Source: Leifsonia soli (GTDB lineage: Bacteria; Actinomycetota; Actinomycetes; Actinomycetales; Microbacteriaceae). From it: 64,000 nt of DNA. Positions 36,901-45,247 of this stretch are shown here, in pieces. The notes under the pieces are model-generated. The model did not search any database. It saw only the letters and a list, made by a program, of their open reading frames with translations, and was not told the DNA's origin. The stretch's first letter is position 1. Every line of letters starts with the position of its first letter. Both the position numbers and the translations under genes were made by a program. The stretch spans positions 1,860,001 through 1,924,000 of the forward strand of contig NZ_JACCBJ010000001.1 of NCBI RefSeq assembly GCF_013408745.1, in the 5' to 3' direction.

Positions 36901-39900
36901 GCTGTTCTCATCCGTCGCTTTGAGCACGGCGCCCCATGCGGGGTCGAACTCCGTGCTGGAGGTCCAGCCGAGTGGGTTGGTGACGACCACCTTGGTCGTC
37001 GGCCCGCCGGTGCCGGCCGGCGTGTACGCCGTCTTGGTGATCCGGTTGAGGGCGTCCGTGACCTGCAGAGTCCGGCCCATCGCGTCATAGCCGGTCGTGG
37101 CGATGGTCGACCACGTCTTCGAAGTTCCGGTCATCGACGTGACGGTTTCGACCGTGGTCGGGTCACCGGTCGTCGGAGCCGCTCCTGCAGCTTGGCCGTC
37201 ATAGCTCGTGCGCACATCGCTGATGAGCCGGTCGGCCTCCGCTGTGGCTGCCTGGTCACACGTCCCTGCAGTCGTGAGAGATTCCGCCACGCTTCCGATG
37301 AGGTAGCGGCTGGTGTTCGCCGGCGCGTACGTGGTGGTGACGCACGTCGCCGGCGCGTCCGTGTGGGTGGTCTGCACGCTCGTCGGCAGCCCCCAGGTGG
37401 GGTCGTAACTCGTTGTCGTGGTCGTGGATCGAGTCCCGCCGGTCGATACGGGCTCGACCACCACGACTTGAGAGTCGCCGGTGTACCACGAAGAATGCAC
37501 ACCGTCATTGGCGGTCGGTGCGGACCCCCACGGCGTGGTGGTCGTCGTCGAGAGGACTGCTCCCCCGACGCCGAGAGTGGCGACCTGTTCGCGGACCTTT
37601 CCGGCGAACGGGCGGTAGTCGGGGACGCCACCCACCTGGACGGACTTCACTCCGCCCGCGGGTGACGCTTTGTCGCCATCCAATCCACGGAAGAAGGTGT
37701 ACTTGGTGACGTTCTGCTCGGACGGCTTCGTCGCCTGTCCGACGCGAACTTCGGTGGTGTCGAAACCAGCGAAGATAGACCAGGTCCGCTTTTCCGCCGG
37801 AGCGAGCGGAGAATCGTTGTACCGCCATGCGGGCGTGCCGTAGACGTAGTACTTCTCGACGGCAGGCGCACCGGCTCCCCCGGTGTTGGGGTTGTCGATG
37901 ACGCTGGTGACGACGTACTTGTGGAACAGATCCTGCTGGGGTGCCTGCGGGGGCGTCACCGACGGCGACCACCACTGCGGGTAGCAGCGTTTGATGTTCG
38001 ATTGCGGTGCTGCGAAGATCGCTGCCCGGTCGGCGGGCACGCACTCCTGGGCCGAGTAGTTGACGCTGACGGTCGAGCCGAGCTCGGTCTTGATGGATCC
38101 GATCCGCCACTTGTCCAGCGGCGCGAGGCCGTCAACGGCCCAGACCCGGTTCTGGAGGACCGCGCCGCCGAAGCTCACCGTCGGCTCGGTCAAGGTGGCT
38201 GTACCGGAATAGCCGGTGTGGGTGACACTGTCCAGCCACAGCGCAGGCGACGTCCCATCGCCCGGAGCAGGGAAGGACTGCTTGAGCGCCCACGAGTCGA
38301 CGTCCTTGTAGGCGCCGGCCGACAGGACCTGCGTCTTCACCGTCGACAGTTTCGACGTCGTCCAGAATGTCGGCGAGACCAGGCCTGCGCAGGTGCCGGA
38401 CGCGCACAGCTGGTCGAACGGGATGTCGGGATAGGAGGCGGCGTTCGCCGGCTTGACGGCGTTGCCGGCGGCCGGCTGCGTGGTGCACTGTGCGCCGCTG
38501 CCGTCGGAGCAGCGCCCGTTCTTGTCGTAGCTGAAGAACACCTTGCCGGACGCGGCGTTGGCACCGAAGACGGTGGAAGCGCTGAGGCCGTATTCGATGT
38601 GCTCGAGCTCACCGCCGCGCACATAGGCGGTCGCCGTCGACCCGTTCTTCGCGTACATGTTCGTCTGCGCGTTGTAGTAATACGCTTCTGCGTTGCCATG
38701 CACGTCGACGACATAGTCGAGGTTCCACCGCCACGCCAGCTGGCACGACGACGCCGCGAAGGTGTCGGCATGGCACGGCTCGCCCGCGTCGTTGCCGAAC
38801 ACCGGCACCGTCCAGGCCGAATTGGTGGTCGGCTTCCCCGCGACGTATCCGGGGAGCTGGTTCAGCCCGAAGAAGTACTGAGTGCCGTCAGTAGTGACCA
38901 TCTGCCAGCAGGCGGTGTCGGCGGTGCCGTTGGAGGCGCACGGCGCTCCCTTGTACTCCGTGAAACGCGTGCCGTCGTCGGCGGCGAGGCGGTACTGATT
39001 GGTGGCACCGACCCGGATCAGCTCTCCGGAGTGGCCTGCGAAGGAGACGGTGGCGTTCGCGTTCTTGAAGCACAGATCACCCGAGGTCTTCACAGGCCCC
39101 GACGCGCCGTCGTCCACCGCGCAGCCGACATAGGAGCGCTCGATGAATCCGCTTCCGGCGAGGGACCAGCCCTCACCGATCGCGGATGGCTGGTTGTTGG
39201 TCGAGCCCGTGAGCCCATCGACGGACTGAGAGTCGTACGACAGCGCGAGGTCGGGGGCCGGGCCGGCAGGCGCCGGCGGGATTCGCAGCGGATACTTCCA
39301 GCTGAATGTCCCGGTTTGCGCTGACACATCCCATGCCGCCGATGGCTTGAGCGACGTAGCCGTGAAATCCCCTGTCCCGGACGCGCCCGTCGCGGTGGCG
39401 AGGGCCATCATCAGTACTGGTGCGCGACCGATCGTCGGGGCCGCTGTCACGGTTCCGGACTCGGAATCCACTTCCGACGGAACAGAGGTGGCCTTCTTCC
39501 GCAGGTCCTTCCCGGACTTGGGCAGCGCCGTCCCGTCGAGCTGAACCCAGTGGGCGCGGGAGGCGAAGTCCGCGCCATACGCCGCAGCCAGAACCTTCGT
39601 CGGAATCCGAACCCCGATCGCCGCCTCGGTCGCAGAACCGTCGGCGCGGCTCAGTTGCACGATCGGGCCGGCCGCGCCGAGCTTCTCGGCACTCGCGGAC
39701 GGGAGGAACTTCACAGAGACCTTCTCGGCCCGGTCTTTGGCCTCGGCCTTCGCGGTCCCCTTCTTGGAAGCTTCGAGCTGCTTGCGCGCATCCGGCGCGG
39801 ACTGGGTGTCTCCGGCGCTGGCGACCGTGAGTCCGGTGTCGCCGACCGGATGCCACTTCCCGTCGACGACGACGGCGGATCGACCGGCCGTGTCGTCGAC

Positions 39901-40173
39901 CGCGATCGACTCGCCCTTCGCCCCGCCGTCGATATCGACCTGATAGTCGCCGGTTGGCGCGGGGGCGGTGGAGATCGCAGCCGACTCCGGGGGTGTGCCG
40001 CCCTTGCCGACGTGCTCTTTCGCGGCAGAGCCGGGCACGACCTTCGCCCACGCCGGAGGTGTCGGCGCCTCAGCGGCGGAGGAAGGCGCGCCCTGCAGGG
40101 TGGCTGCGACCAGCGTGGCGATGACGAGGCCGCCGAGCGCCGAGCTGCGAGTTAACCAAGTGGAGAATGTCAC
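33907..40173 (-). CDS. secreted Rhs/YD-repeat polymorphic toxin-like protein
   Basis: A 2,088-aa protein with a signal peptide (about 1-33), an N-terminal Rhs/TcB-like region including IPPAPAGPAPDLALSYDSQS, many YD repeats (YDALGRRTGVW, YDLAGNVLSTTDARGQ, YDDLNRKTEKR), and the Rhs core LGARVYDPATGRFLSVDP followed by NNAYAYSANSPVTNSDPDGR near residue 1850. The remaining 235 or so residues differ in composition and form the variable tip, ending YPNGYVAYYNDIGQKINPYT ... DPFAHIQLGG. In this family the repeats build a hollow shell that stores a C-terminal toxin released by self-cleavage. The tip motif recalls small nuclease-like polymorphic toxin domains, but I cannot name it confidently. A LamG-type partner lies 28 nt upstream and a putative immunity gene 1 nt downstream. 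Confidence 0.9.
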   Translation of the reverse strand: MTFSTWLTRSSALGGLVIATLVAATLQGAPSSAAEAPTPPAWAKVVPGSAAKEHVGKGGTPPESAAISTAPAPTGDYQVDIDGGAKGESIAVDDTAGRSAVVVDGKWHPVGDTGLTVASAGDTQSAPDARKQLEASKKGTAKAEAKDRAEKVSVKFLPSASAEKLGAAGPIVQLSRADGSATEAAIGVRIPTKVLAAAYGADFASRAHWVQLDGTALPKSGKDLRKKATSVPSEVDSESGTVTAAPTIGRAPVLMMALATATGASGTGDFTATSLKPSAAWDVSAQTGTFSWKYPLRIPPAPAGPAPDLALSYDSQSVDGLTGSTNNQPSAIGEGWSLAGSGFIERSYVGCAVDDGASGPVKTSGDLCFKNANATVSFAGHSGELIRVGATNQYRLAADDGTRFTEYKGAPCASNGTADTACWQMVTTDGTQYFFGLNQLPGYVAGKPTTNSAWTVPVFGNDAGEPCHADTFAASSCQLAWRWNLDYVVDVHGNAEAYYYNAQTNMYAKNGSTATAYVRGGELEHIEYGLSASTVFGANAASGKVFFSYDKNGRCSDGSGAQCTTQPAAGNAVKPANAASYPDIPFDQLCASGTCAGLVSPTFWTTSKLSTVKTQVLSAGAYKDVDSWALKQSFPAPGDGTSPALWLDSVTHTGYSGTATLTEPTVSFGGAVLQNRVWAVDGLAPLDKWRIGSIKTELGSTVSVNYSAQECVPADRAAIFAAPQSNIKRCYPQWWSPSVTPPQAPQQDLFHKYVVTSVIDNPNTGGAGAPAVEKYYVYGTPAWRYNDSPLAPAEKRTWSIFAGFDTTEVRVGQATKPSEQNVTKYTFFRGLDGDKASPAGGVKSVQVGGVPDYRPFAGKVREQVATLGVGGAVLSTTTTTPWGSAPTANDGVHSSWYTGDSQVVVVEPVSTGGTRSTTTTTSYDPTWGLPTSVQTTHTDAPATCVTTTYAPANTSRYLIGSVAESLTTAGTCDQAATAEADRLISDVRTSYDGQAAGAAPTTGDPTTVETVTSMTGTSKTWSTIATTGYDAMGRTLQVTDALNRITKTAYTPAGTGGPTTKVVVTNPLGWTSSTEFDPAWGAVLKATDENSKITSASYDALGRRTGVWLPNKSQTTYPSAPSTKYTYNLSQSLASTVATESTIPGSTITAYDLYDGLGRIVQHQAKAVQSGGVMTDTAYDSQGRAISSTLPYWATAAPSSSLFIPTSMAQVPSRTDTVYDAAGRTTASILYAYGNESYRTTTAYPGADRVDVTPPAGGTPASTITNSAGQRTALTQYQAPTPTGSGLTTSYAYTPAGKLARMTDPAGNAWAWQYDLQGNQIVADDPDSGHTTSTYDLAGNVLSTTDARGQVLAYKYDDLNRKTEKRSGSPTGPLLASWTYDTAAKGKPASATSYTGSTAAAPGLAYVTSTDGYDDLYNPTSTTVKIPAGAPAFGGTTYTVTMTYNSAGLPQQRTLPAIGGLPLERIRIGYNGIGSVDNVQGATMYGVTSYSPTGQLAAITRGTSGYTLNTTFGYDPSTGQRNQVIDTASTPTGSGTQANRLYKRNPAGDVTSIQTTGLTGTDTQCFRYDAMRALTEAWTPSTTDCAADPTVAGLGGAAPYWTSYAVDAATGNRTSTTSHAAAGDSTSIYNYPAAGQPHPHAVAAVSGGAYSYDASGNTLVRPGQVLDYDESGKPVAITAAGVSQSNIYDADGELLLRTDPNQGSTLFLEESEVSSASASSAVTAGRTYSIEGIPIAERSTKANTSGSTLTWLSGDLNHTRDLAIDSASGKVVRRFADPYGSERGPSVTWVDQHGYLNKPKSTLTGLIQLGARVYDPATGRFLSVDPVLAPDNPLQNNAYAYSANSPVTNSDPDGRCYVAGAKDALNMNNNCGGGKGGAAPQISAGGQGQPTNYFPKWNAPERAEGQIAAAARKAKQLSTSGVISINTDFLTYGNSPSKFAQGQMVDWDGLTEATLIGLDVVSIFWMGGAAWKIVRVGSKIIELARLTESNPPLSVPHPTGDGAIPTGIRVGPGMPSKKGGGTIFPAGPVGPLSDRVVSIRIMPPGRSGQVDYPNGYVAYYNDIGQKINPYTGQTVKPSDPFAHIQLGG

Positions 40174-40201
40174 GTCGAATCCTCAGTTTCGTTGCAGCGT
40201 G

Positions 40202-43200
40202 TCAGGGAGCGGGGACGGGGACTTGGGACAGCGCGGTCCGTGGCAACGCCACCGGATAGAGAGACACGTCTGCGATCTGCCCGTCGAGGATCTGCAACGG
40301 TGTGGATCCCGAGCCGGCGGCCCCGAACACCACCGCGCCCGTGGCCGCCTTGTCGTCGGCCGGTGGGGTGTAAGTGGTCGTGGTCGCCTCAGTGAGGTCC
40401 TCGTCGTGAACGACCAGCATGACCTGCTTGTTGATCGCATCCCACACGCCGGATACGGTCACGAACCGGGGCGTCGCCGGAATCGCCGCACCCTTTGCGC
40501 ACGCTGTCATGAGTGTCGCGCCCTGAGAGCGGACACAGAACTGCCAATAGCCGCCCGAGTTCTGGAGATAGAACCCGGCGTTGGCAGCCCCGCTGGCCGA
40601 GACGATCGTCTGGGCTTCGCTTCCACCGTTTGCCTTCACCCGGGCCGAGACCGTGAACGATTTGGTGGTGTCCACCACGCCTGCCGCCGTGGTGGTGGGG
40701 ACGTAGACCGCGACGAAGCCCCGGCTTCCTTCGACGGCTGCGCCACCCTCACAGGCCGGAACGACGCTCACGAAGTAGTCCGTCCCGATCCGGCAACGGA
40801 AGATCTCCCGAGCCTGATACCCCGACGGAACGTCCGCCGCGGTCTTCCAGTCGTACCCGATCGGGCGCCCCGTGAGCCCCGTCCCCTCGCAGGTGGCGGA
40901 CGTGGAGAGCATGTTGCCCACGCCGTACTTGCACGCATAGAGCACTTGCGAGTTCACGGGTTGTTTGCTCCCCGCACCGTATCGGGCGACGTGCCCGAGC
41001 GTAAATTCGAGCGTGTATCCGGGCACCTGCCCCCCGTCGACCTCGGTGGCGTGCCCGACTCCCGGCTTGATGTATCGATTCAGGGCGGTCAGCCCGACCG
41101 ACGTCAACTGAGGGTCGTTCTCGCCGGCATCATTTCCCCACCCGTTGAAGCTCCCCATCGTGACAGAGGCCGTCCCGATCACATCAGAAAACCCGACTGG
41201 TGGATCCGTGTCCGCCTTCCACAGGTGGCCACTGGACAGATCCAGCGGCAGGGTCGTGTCCACCTGCGCGCCTGCCGCAGAGGAGTTCGTTGACGCATCG
41301 AACGAGACGTTGCCGGCTTTGTCGTACGCGGCCACCCACAGCGTCGAGGGATTCGCGATCGGCGCAACGGTGACGGTTGCTCCTCCGGAAGCGGAGGCGC
41401 AGATCACGCGCACTGTCCCTACCACTCCTGCGGCGCACCCCGGCAACTCGGTCGTGTACGAGGTGACCGGCGCCGCCGGGCTGGAACTCGTCTTCGCGGT
41501 GTCCGTCCACCAGAGTTGATATCCGGCGATCTGCTCACCAGGTGCCGGCGTGATCGTCGCCGTCAGAGGCGATCCGATCTGGGCACCCCCTGACGTATCG
41601 ATGGAGACCGTCGGTAGTGCCGGCGCGCTCGAGTCGACGACGAAATAGCACCACGGAGAATCTGTCGCGGAGTCCTGGATGTTGTCGCTTCCTCTCGCCG
41701 ACCACGCGTATTTCTCGCCGTCGATGAGCTTCTCCACAGCGCTCAGCGTCGTGGAGGCCGGATCGATCGTGTAGGTCAAGTTCGCGCCCTGAGCCTGGAA
41801 GGACGTCGGGGTGGTCTTCACGGCACCGGTCGAGATCCTCTTGAGGAAGAAGTTGGCGGCCGTCGGCTGATCGGTGTCCGGGTCGGTGACGTTCACCTTC
41901 ATCGTGATCTTCGCTTTCCCATACACGTAGGAGGGATTGTTCGGATCGGTGCTGCAGCCTCGAGACGGCGCGGTCATTGCGGGATTCACCGGCTGATTCG
42001 GCCGGGAGTTATAGGTGACCGTGAGTTTTGCATCCCAGCGGAAGTGCTTCCGGGACAACGAATTCCCTTCGTCCGCGGTCCTGAGCGCCAACACGATGAA
42101 CGGAGCCGAGTAGATCGCGGCGTCCTGCGCGGTGGGAGTGGCGGAGAACCCGACCCACGCCGGGTTGGGGCTGCACGGACCGCCGTTGTTGTATGCCTGG
42201 GCATCGATCGCACGCACCCACAGTCCGGGGTCAGTGTTCCAGGTGAAGCCCACAGCCGAGCCACCGTACTGCCAGAGTTGGGTCCACGTGCTCGCGCAGC
42301 TGTTGGCCCAGTTCTGCACGACATCGAAATGAGCGCTCGAGACAGATTTCCCAGCGAGGAATGTCGTATCGAACCGGTAGAAGGCGCGCGACAGATAGCC
42401 GACCCCGTTTTGGATGCCGTACCCGACGCTGTTCTCCGGGGGATTCAAGTACGCCTGGTTCGGGTAGGCCCGGTCTGTATACCAGTCGTACTGCAGGTAT
42501 GCGCTCCAGTCCGGGTCGACGTACAGCGGATACGTGACGTCCCCGTCAGTCACGGCTCCGACGTCCAGCACCGACTGCGAGCCGTCCACTGTCGCCTCGA
42601 CGGCTTTCGGCTCGACAGCCCCCGCGGACTCCGCGCTGGCGCTTTCGTGTGACGAATCCCACCACAGCGGCGTCGCGGCGACCACGGGGTCCCCCGTCCC
42701 GGTGTGGGCCTGCATGGTGTCCGTCTCGGTCGCCATCACCAGCCGGGCGCCCTTGATCGTCAGGCGAACCTCGTCCAGCCGCGGGTCCGCTGCCGCATCC
42801 GCCGTCTTCACGACCAGGACTTCACGCATACCGGCCTTCGTCGCGGTCACCCGCAGGTCGACGTCCGGCAGGACATTCGCGAACACGGCGACGCTCTTGC
42901 TCACGGTCGGCACGGGAAGATCGCCGTACGGCCAGCTCTCACTGACCCAGTCGCCCGACTCCGACTTCACAGAGACGATGAGCGCGGAACCGCCTTTGCC
43001 GATTCGCACCGGGACGGCAGCGACCTTCGGTTCGTAGCCGCTTTCCTTCTCAACAAGTGTCGTATCCACGGCAGTCCAGACGCCGTCGACTTCCGCCTGT
43101 TCGGGCACCTGACTGCTCACGGCCTCCATGTACCCGTCAGGGCGTGCCTTGACGAGGACGTTCGGCGATGACTGGTCTGCGACGACGACATCGTGGTTGT

Positions 43201-43399
43201 GGGTTGCGGCCACTTCACGTGCCGCCGCCTCGGACTCGGCCTGCTGAGAGTCGGCAGGCGCTTCAGCGGCCGGCGCGCTGTCCATGGCTTGTGCCGGCTG
43301 TGGGGCGGCGAGCGACCCGGCCCCGAATGCAAGGCACAGGCCCGCGGCGAGCAGAAAAGCGGGCAACCGGTATGAACCGGCAGCAGAAAACAACTTCAC
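40202..43399 (-). CDS. secreted DNRLRE/LamG-domain partner of Rhs
   Basis: A 1,065-aa exported protein. GTG at 43399 is chosen over an upstream in-frame start because GGGGGGAT lies just before it and the signal peptide (AFLLAAGLCLAFGAGSLAAPQPAQA) then sits at the N-terminus. Domains in order: an N-terminal region (about 40-330) typical of actinobacterial Rhs partners, a DNRLRE-type beta-jelly region (DPDWSAYLQYDW...SRAFYRFDTTFLAGKSVSSA), fibronectin-like repeats (SRPNQPVNPAMTAPSRGC, VTDPDTDQPTAANFFLK), and a C-terminal LamG fold (KSFTVSARVKANGG ... ILDGQIADVSLYPVAL). It likely acts on or at the cell surface together with the Rhs protein encoded 28 nt downstream. Confidence 0.87.
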   Translation of the reverse strand: MKLFSAAGSYRLPAFLLAAGLCLAFGAGSLAAPQPAQAMDSAPAAEAPADSQQAESEAAAREVAATHNHDVVVADQSSPNVLVKARPDGYMEAVSSQVPEQAEVDGVWTAVDTTLVEKESGYEPKVAAVPVRIGKGGSALIVSVKSESGDWVSESWPYGDLPVPTVSKSVAVFANVLPDVDLRVTATKAGMREVLVVKTADAAADPRLDEVRLTIKGARLVMATETDTMQAHTGTGDPVVAATPLWWDSSHESASAESAGAVEPKAVEATVDGSQSVLDVGAVTDGDVTYPLYVDPDWSAYLQYDWYTDRAYPNQAYLNPPENSVGYGIQNGVGYLSRAFYRFDTTFLAGKSVSSAHFDVVQNWANSCASTWTQLWQYGGSAVGFTWNTDPGLWVRAIDAQAYNNGGPCSPNPAWVGFSATPTAQDAAIYSAPFIVLALRTADEGNSLSRKHFRWDAKLTVTYNSRPNQPVNPAMTAPSRGCSTDPNNPSYVYGKAKITMKVNVTDPDTDQPTAANFFLKRISTGAVKTTPTSFQAQGANLTYTIDPASTTLSAVEKLIDGEKYAWSARGSDNIQDSATDSPWCYFVVDSSAPALPTVSIDTSGGAQIGSPLTATITPAPGEQIAGYQLWWTDTAKTSSSPAAPVTSYTTELPGCAAGVVGTVRVICASASGGATVTVAPIANPSTLWVAAYDKAGNVSFDASTNSSAAGAQVDTTLPLDLSSGHLWKADTDPPVGFSDVIGTASVTMGSFNGWGNDAGENDPQLTSVGLTALNRYIKPGVGHATEVDGGQVPGYTLEFTLGHVARYGAGSKQPVNSQVLYACKYGVGNMLSTSATCEGTGLTGRPIGYDWKTAADVPSGYQAREIFRCRIGTDYFVSVVPACEGGAAVEGSRGFVAVYVPTTTAAGVVDTTKSFTVSARVKANGGSEAQTIVSASGAANAGFYLQNSGGYWQFCVRSQGATLMTACAKGAAIPATPRFVTVSGVWDAINKQVMLVVHDEDLTEATTTTYTPPADDKAATGAVVFGAAGSGSTPLQILDGQIADVSLYPVALPRTALSQVPVPAP

Positions 43400-43575
43400 G
43401 AATAATCCCCCCGAGACACTGGCCGCCCCGGCGGCCAAGCCACGCCCTAGCCGCCCGGCGAATTCCTAATCAATTCTCATCGAACTGTATGGACCATCGT
43501 GGTATGCCCCAGTTCGGGGGCTTGACCGGAGGGGGACGTTATCCCGCCGTGGAGAAGTCCCTACAGACAACGCGT

Positions 43576-43962
43576 TCACCCTCGGCGCGGCGCTCGGGGA
43601 GCTCGCACTAGCACCGCGGTGAGGACGATGGTCATCAGGACGCTGTAGAGCCAGCTTCCGACGACCGCGAGCAGCACGAGCCAGCGCTGGGGCGACGGCG
43701 TCGCCGCGACGGACCAGATGGCGGCGCCGAGGAAGGCGGACATGACCAGGGTTGCCGACCACCGTGCGGTCAGCCGCCAGGCCATCCCCCACGTGCTCAC
43801 CGGCCGCGCGGGCATCGTGACACCCACCAGCCATCCGCCAGGCTGCACGATGCCCGGCGCTCGGCTCTCTTTCACGGGCTGACCGCCAGGCGCCGTCCCG
43901 TCAGCAGGCGCGCGACCGTGCGGTCCCATCGTTGCCGCCGGGCCGGGTAGCTCACACGCCAA
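43576..43962 (-). CDS. small membrane protein, function unknown (start uncertain)
   Basis: Up to 128 aa. The C-terminal 75 residues contain two membrane helices (SATLVMSAFLGAAIWSVAA and WLVLLAVVGSWLYSVLMTIVLTAVLV) and end in a basic tail (RAPRAPRRG). The first 30-50 residues of the longest frame are low in structure; GTG at 43875 or ATG at 43815 are alternative starts. It lies 28 nt after the AAA ATPase on the same strand and may be co-transcribed with it. Confidence 0.6.
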   Translation of the reverse strand: MACELPGPAATMGPHGRAPADGTAPGGQPVKESRAPGIVQPGGWLVGVTMPARPVSTWGMAWRLTARWSATLVMSAFLGAAIWSVAATPSPQRWLVLLAVVGSWLYSVLMTIVLTAVLVRAPRAPRRG

Positions 43963-43990
43963 AATCTACACCGGAGCACGCGGCGAGCAC

Positions 43991-45193
43991 TCAGCGGGTG
44001 GGCCAGTGCCAGGTGGGACGGTCGAGGAGGCCCTCCTGGCCGCGCACGAGCGTCTCCCCGAGCTGCTTCTGCAGCTCGATGTGACGCAGATCGTCGGCGA
44101 CATCGCGGTCGGCCGCCGAGCGCTGGATCGCATCCTGCAGCTCGTGCGAGTGCGTGACGACCACGAGCTGCGCGTTGGCCGACGCGGCGACGATCAGGGA
44201 GCCGAGCGCGGGGAGCAGGTCGGGGTGCAGGCTCGTCTCGGGCTCGTTGACGACGAGCAGCTGCGGCGGACGCGGCGACAGCAGAGCGGCCGCCCAGAGC
44301 AGGAAGCGCAGCGTGCCGTCCGACAGCTCTGCGCCCGCGAGCGGACGGAGAAGGCCGGGCTGCCGGACGGCCACCGAGAACTGGGCGCCGTCGACCACGA
44401 TCTCGACCCGGCTGCCGGGGAAGGCCGCATCCACCGCCGCATCGAAGGGGTCGCCCCCGCCCGACTCCCGGATGGTCTGGATGGCCGCGGCCACGTCCGT
44501 CCCGTCGGCGGCGAGCACCGGCGTGCGGGTTCCGAGCTGCGGAAGCCGCGCAGGGGCCGCCGTGTCGGTGCGGAAGTGGTCGTAGAAGCGCCACGCGCGC
44601 AGGTTCTCGCGCACTCTCAGCACCTCGGGGGCGCGAACGGGATCGACGACCTCGGTGAGGATGCTCTCGAACGTGCGCAGAGACGTGCCCAGCTCCGTCC
44701 AGTCGCCCTCGTCACCGCGGACGCGGACATGGCCGCCGCGTCGCTCGGCCGCCAGACTCGACGGTCGAGGCGCCGGGCCCGTCCACACGGTCTCCAGCTT
44801 CAGCTCGGGATCGCGGCCGAACGCGGTGTCCGTGCTCGGCTGCGGCAGCCCGAGGTCGAGGGCGTAGCCGAGTCCCATGCCGCCGTCGTCGAGCTGAACG
44901 CCCAACCGCAGCGCGACCGGATCACGACGGACCGTTCCCTGGACGGGCGCGTCGCCCTGGAGCATCGCCCGCCCGAGCCGCTCCGGACCGGCCCACAGGG
45001 TGGAGTCGAGTCCGCCCTCGCGCGCGACCGCGACGACCACCGCATCCCGCCCGCAGGCCGCCAGCAGCCGCAGCGCCCGGTAGAGCGAAGACTTGCCCGC
45101 CCCGTTCGCACCGGTCACCACGGTCAGGCGCCCGAGCGGGACGACGAGGTCGCGCAGCGAGCGGTAGCCGGAGACGGCGACGGTGGAGATCAC
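43991..45193 (-). CDS. AAA family ATPase (SMC/OLD-like), intact copy
   Basis: A 400-aa ABC-type AAA ATPase. It begins MISTVAVSGYRSLRD, has Walker A GANGAGKSS (about residues 28-36), a signature-like AGAELSDGTLRFLLWAAAL, Walker B LLVVNEPETSLHPDLLPALG and VVTHSHELQDAI. This is the AAA_21 type with no TOPRIM nuclease domain, often linked to DNA metabolism or defence, but no partner nuclease is encoded here. GTG at 45193. The N-terminal quarter of the gene is duplicated at 52766-53063. Confidence 0.85.
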   Translation of the reverse strand: MISTVAVSGYRSLRDLVVPLGRLTVVTGANGAGKSSLYRALRLLAACGRDAVVVAVAREGGLDSTLWAGPERLGRAMLQGDAPVQGTVRRDPVALRLGVQLDDGGMGLGYALDLGLPQPSTDTAFGRDPELKLETVWTGPAPRPSSLAAERRGGHVRVRGDEGDWTELGTSLRTFESILTEVVDPVRAPEVLRVRENLRAWRFYDHFRTDTAAPARLPQLGTRTPVLAADGTDVAAAIQTIRESGGGDPFDAAVDAAFPGSRVEIVVDGAQFSVAVRQPGLLRPLAGAELSDGTLRFLLWAAALLSPRPPQLLVVNEPETSLHPDLLPALGSLIVAASANAQLVVVTHSHELQDAIQRSAADRDVADDLRHIELQKQLGETLVRGQEGLLDRPTWHWPTR

Positions 45194-45223
45194 TCCGGGA
45201 TCGTATCGGGGGCTACCGACGCG
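44896..45223. repeat. 328-bp direct repeat, copy 1 (ATPase 5' region)
   Basis: Matches 52766-53093 in the same orientation with 5 substitutions in 328 bp. It covers the first third of the ATPase gene and its upstream 30 bp. Together with the 58-bp repeat of the CLC 3' end it brackets the inserted cargo. Confidence 0.95.
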
Positions 45224-45247
45224 GTCACCAGCGCCCGCACAGTGAGG

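Noticed and set aside
35254..37665. 803-codon plus-strand frame opposite the Rhs gene
   Set aside because: Composition is that of a complementary shadow of YD repeats; no start signal or domain is seen.
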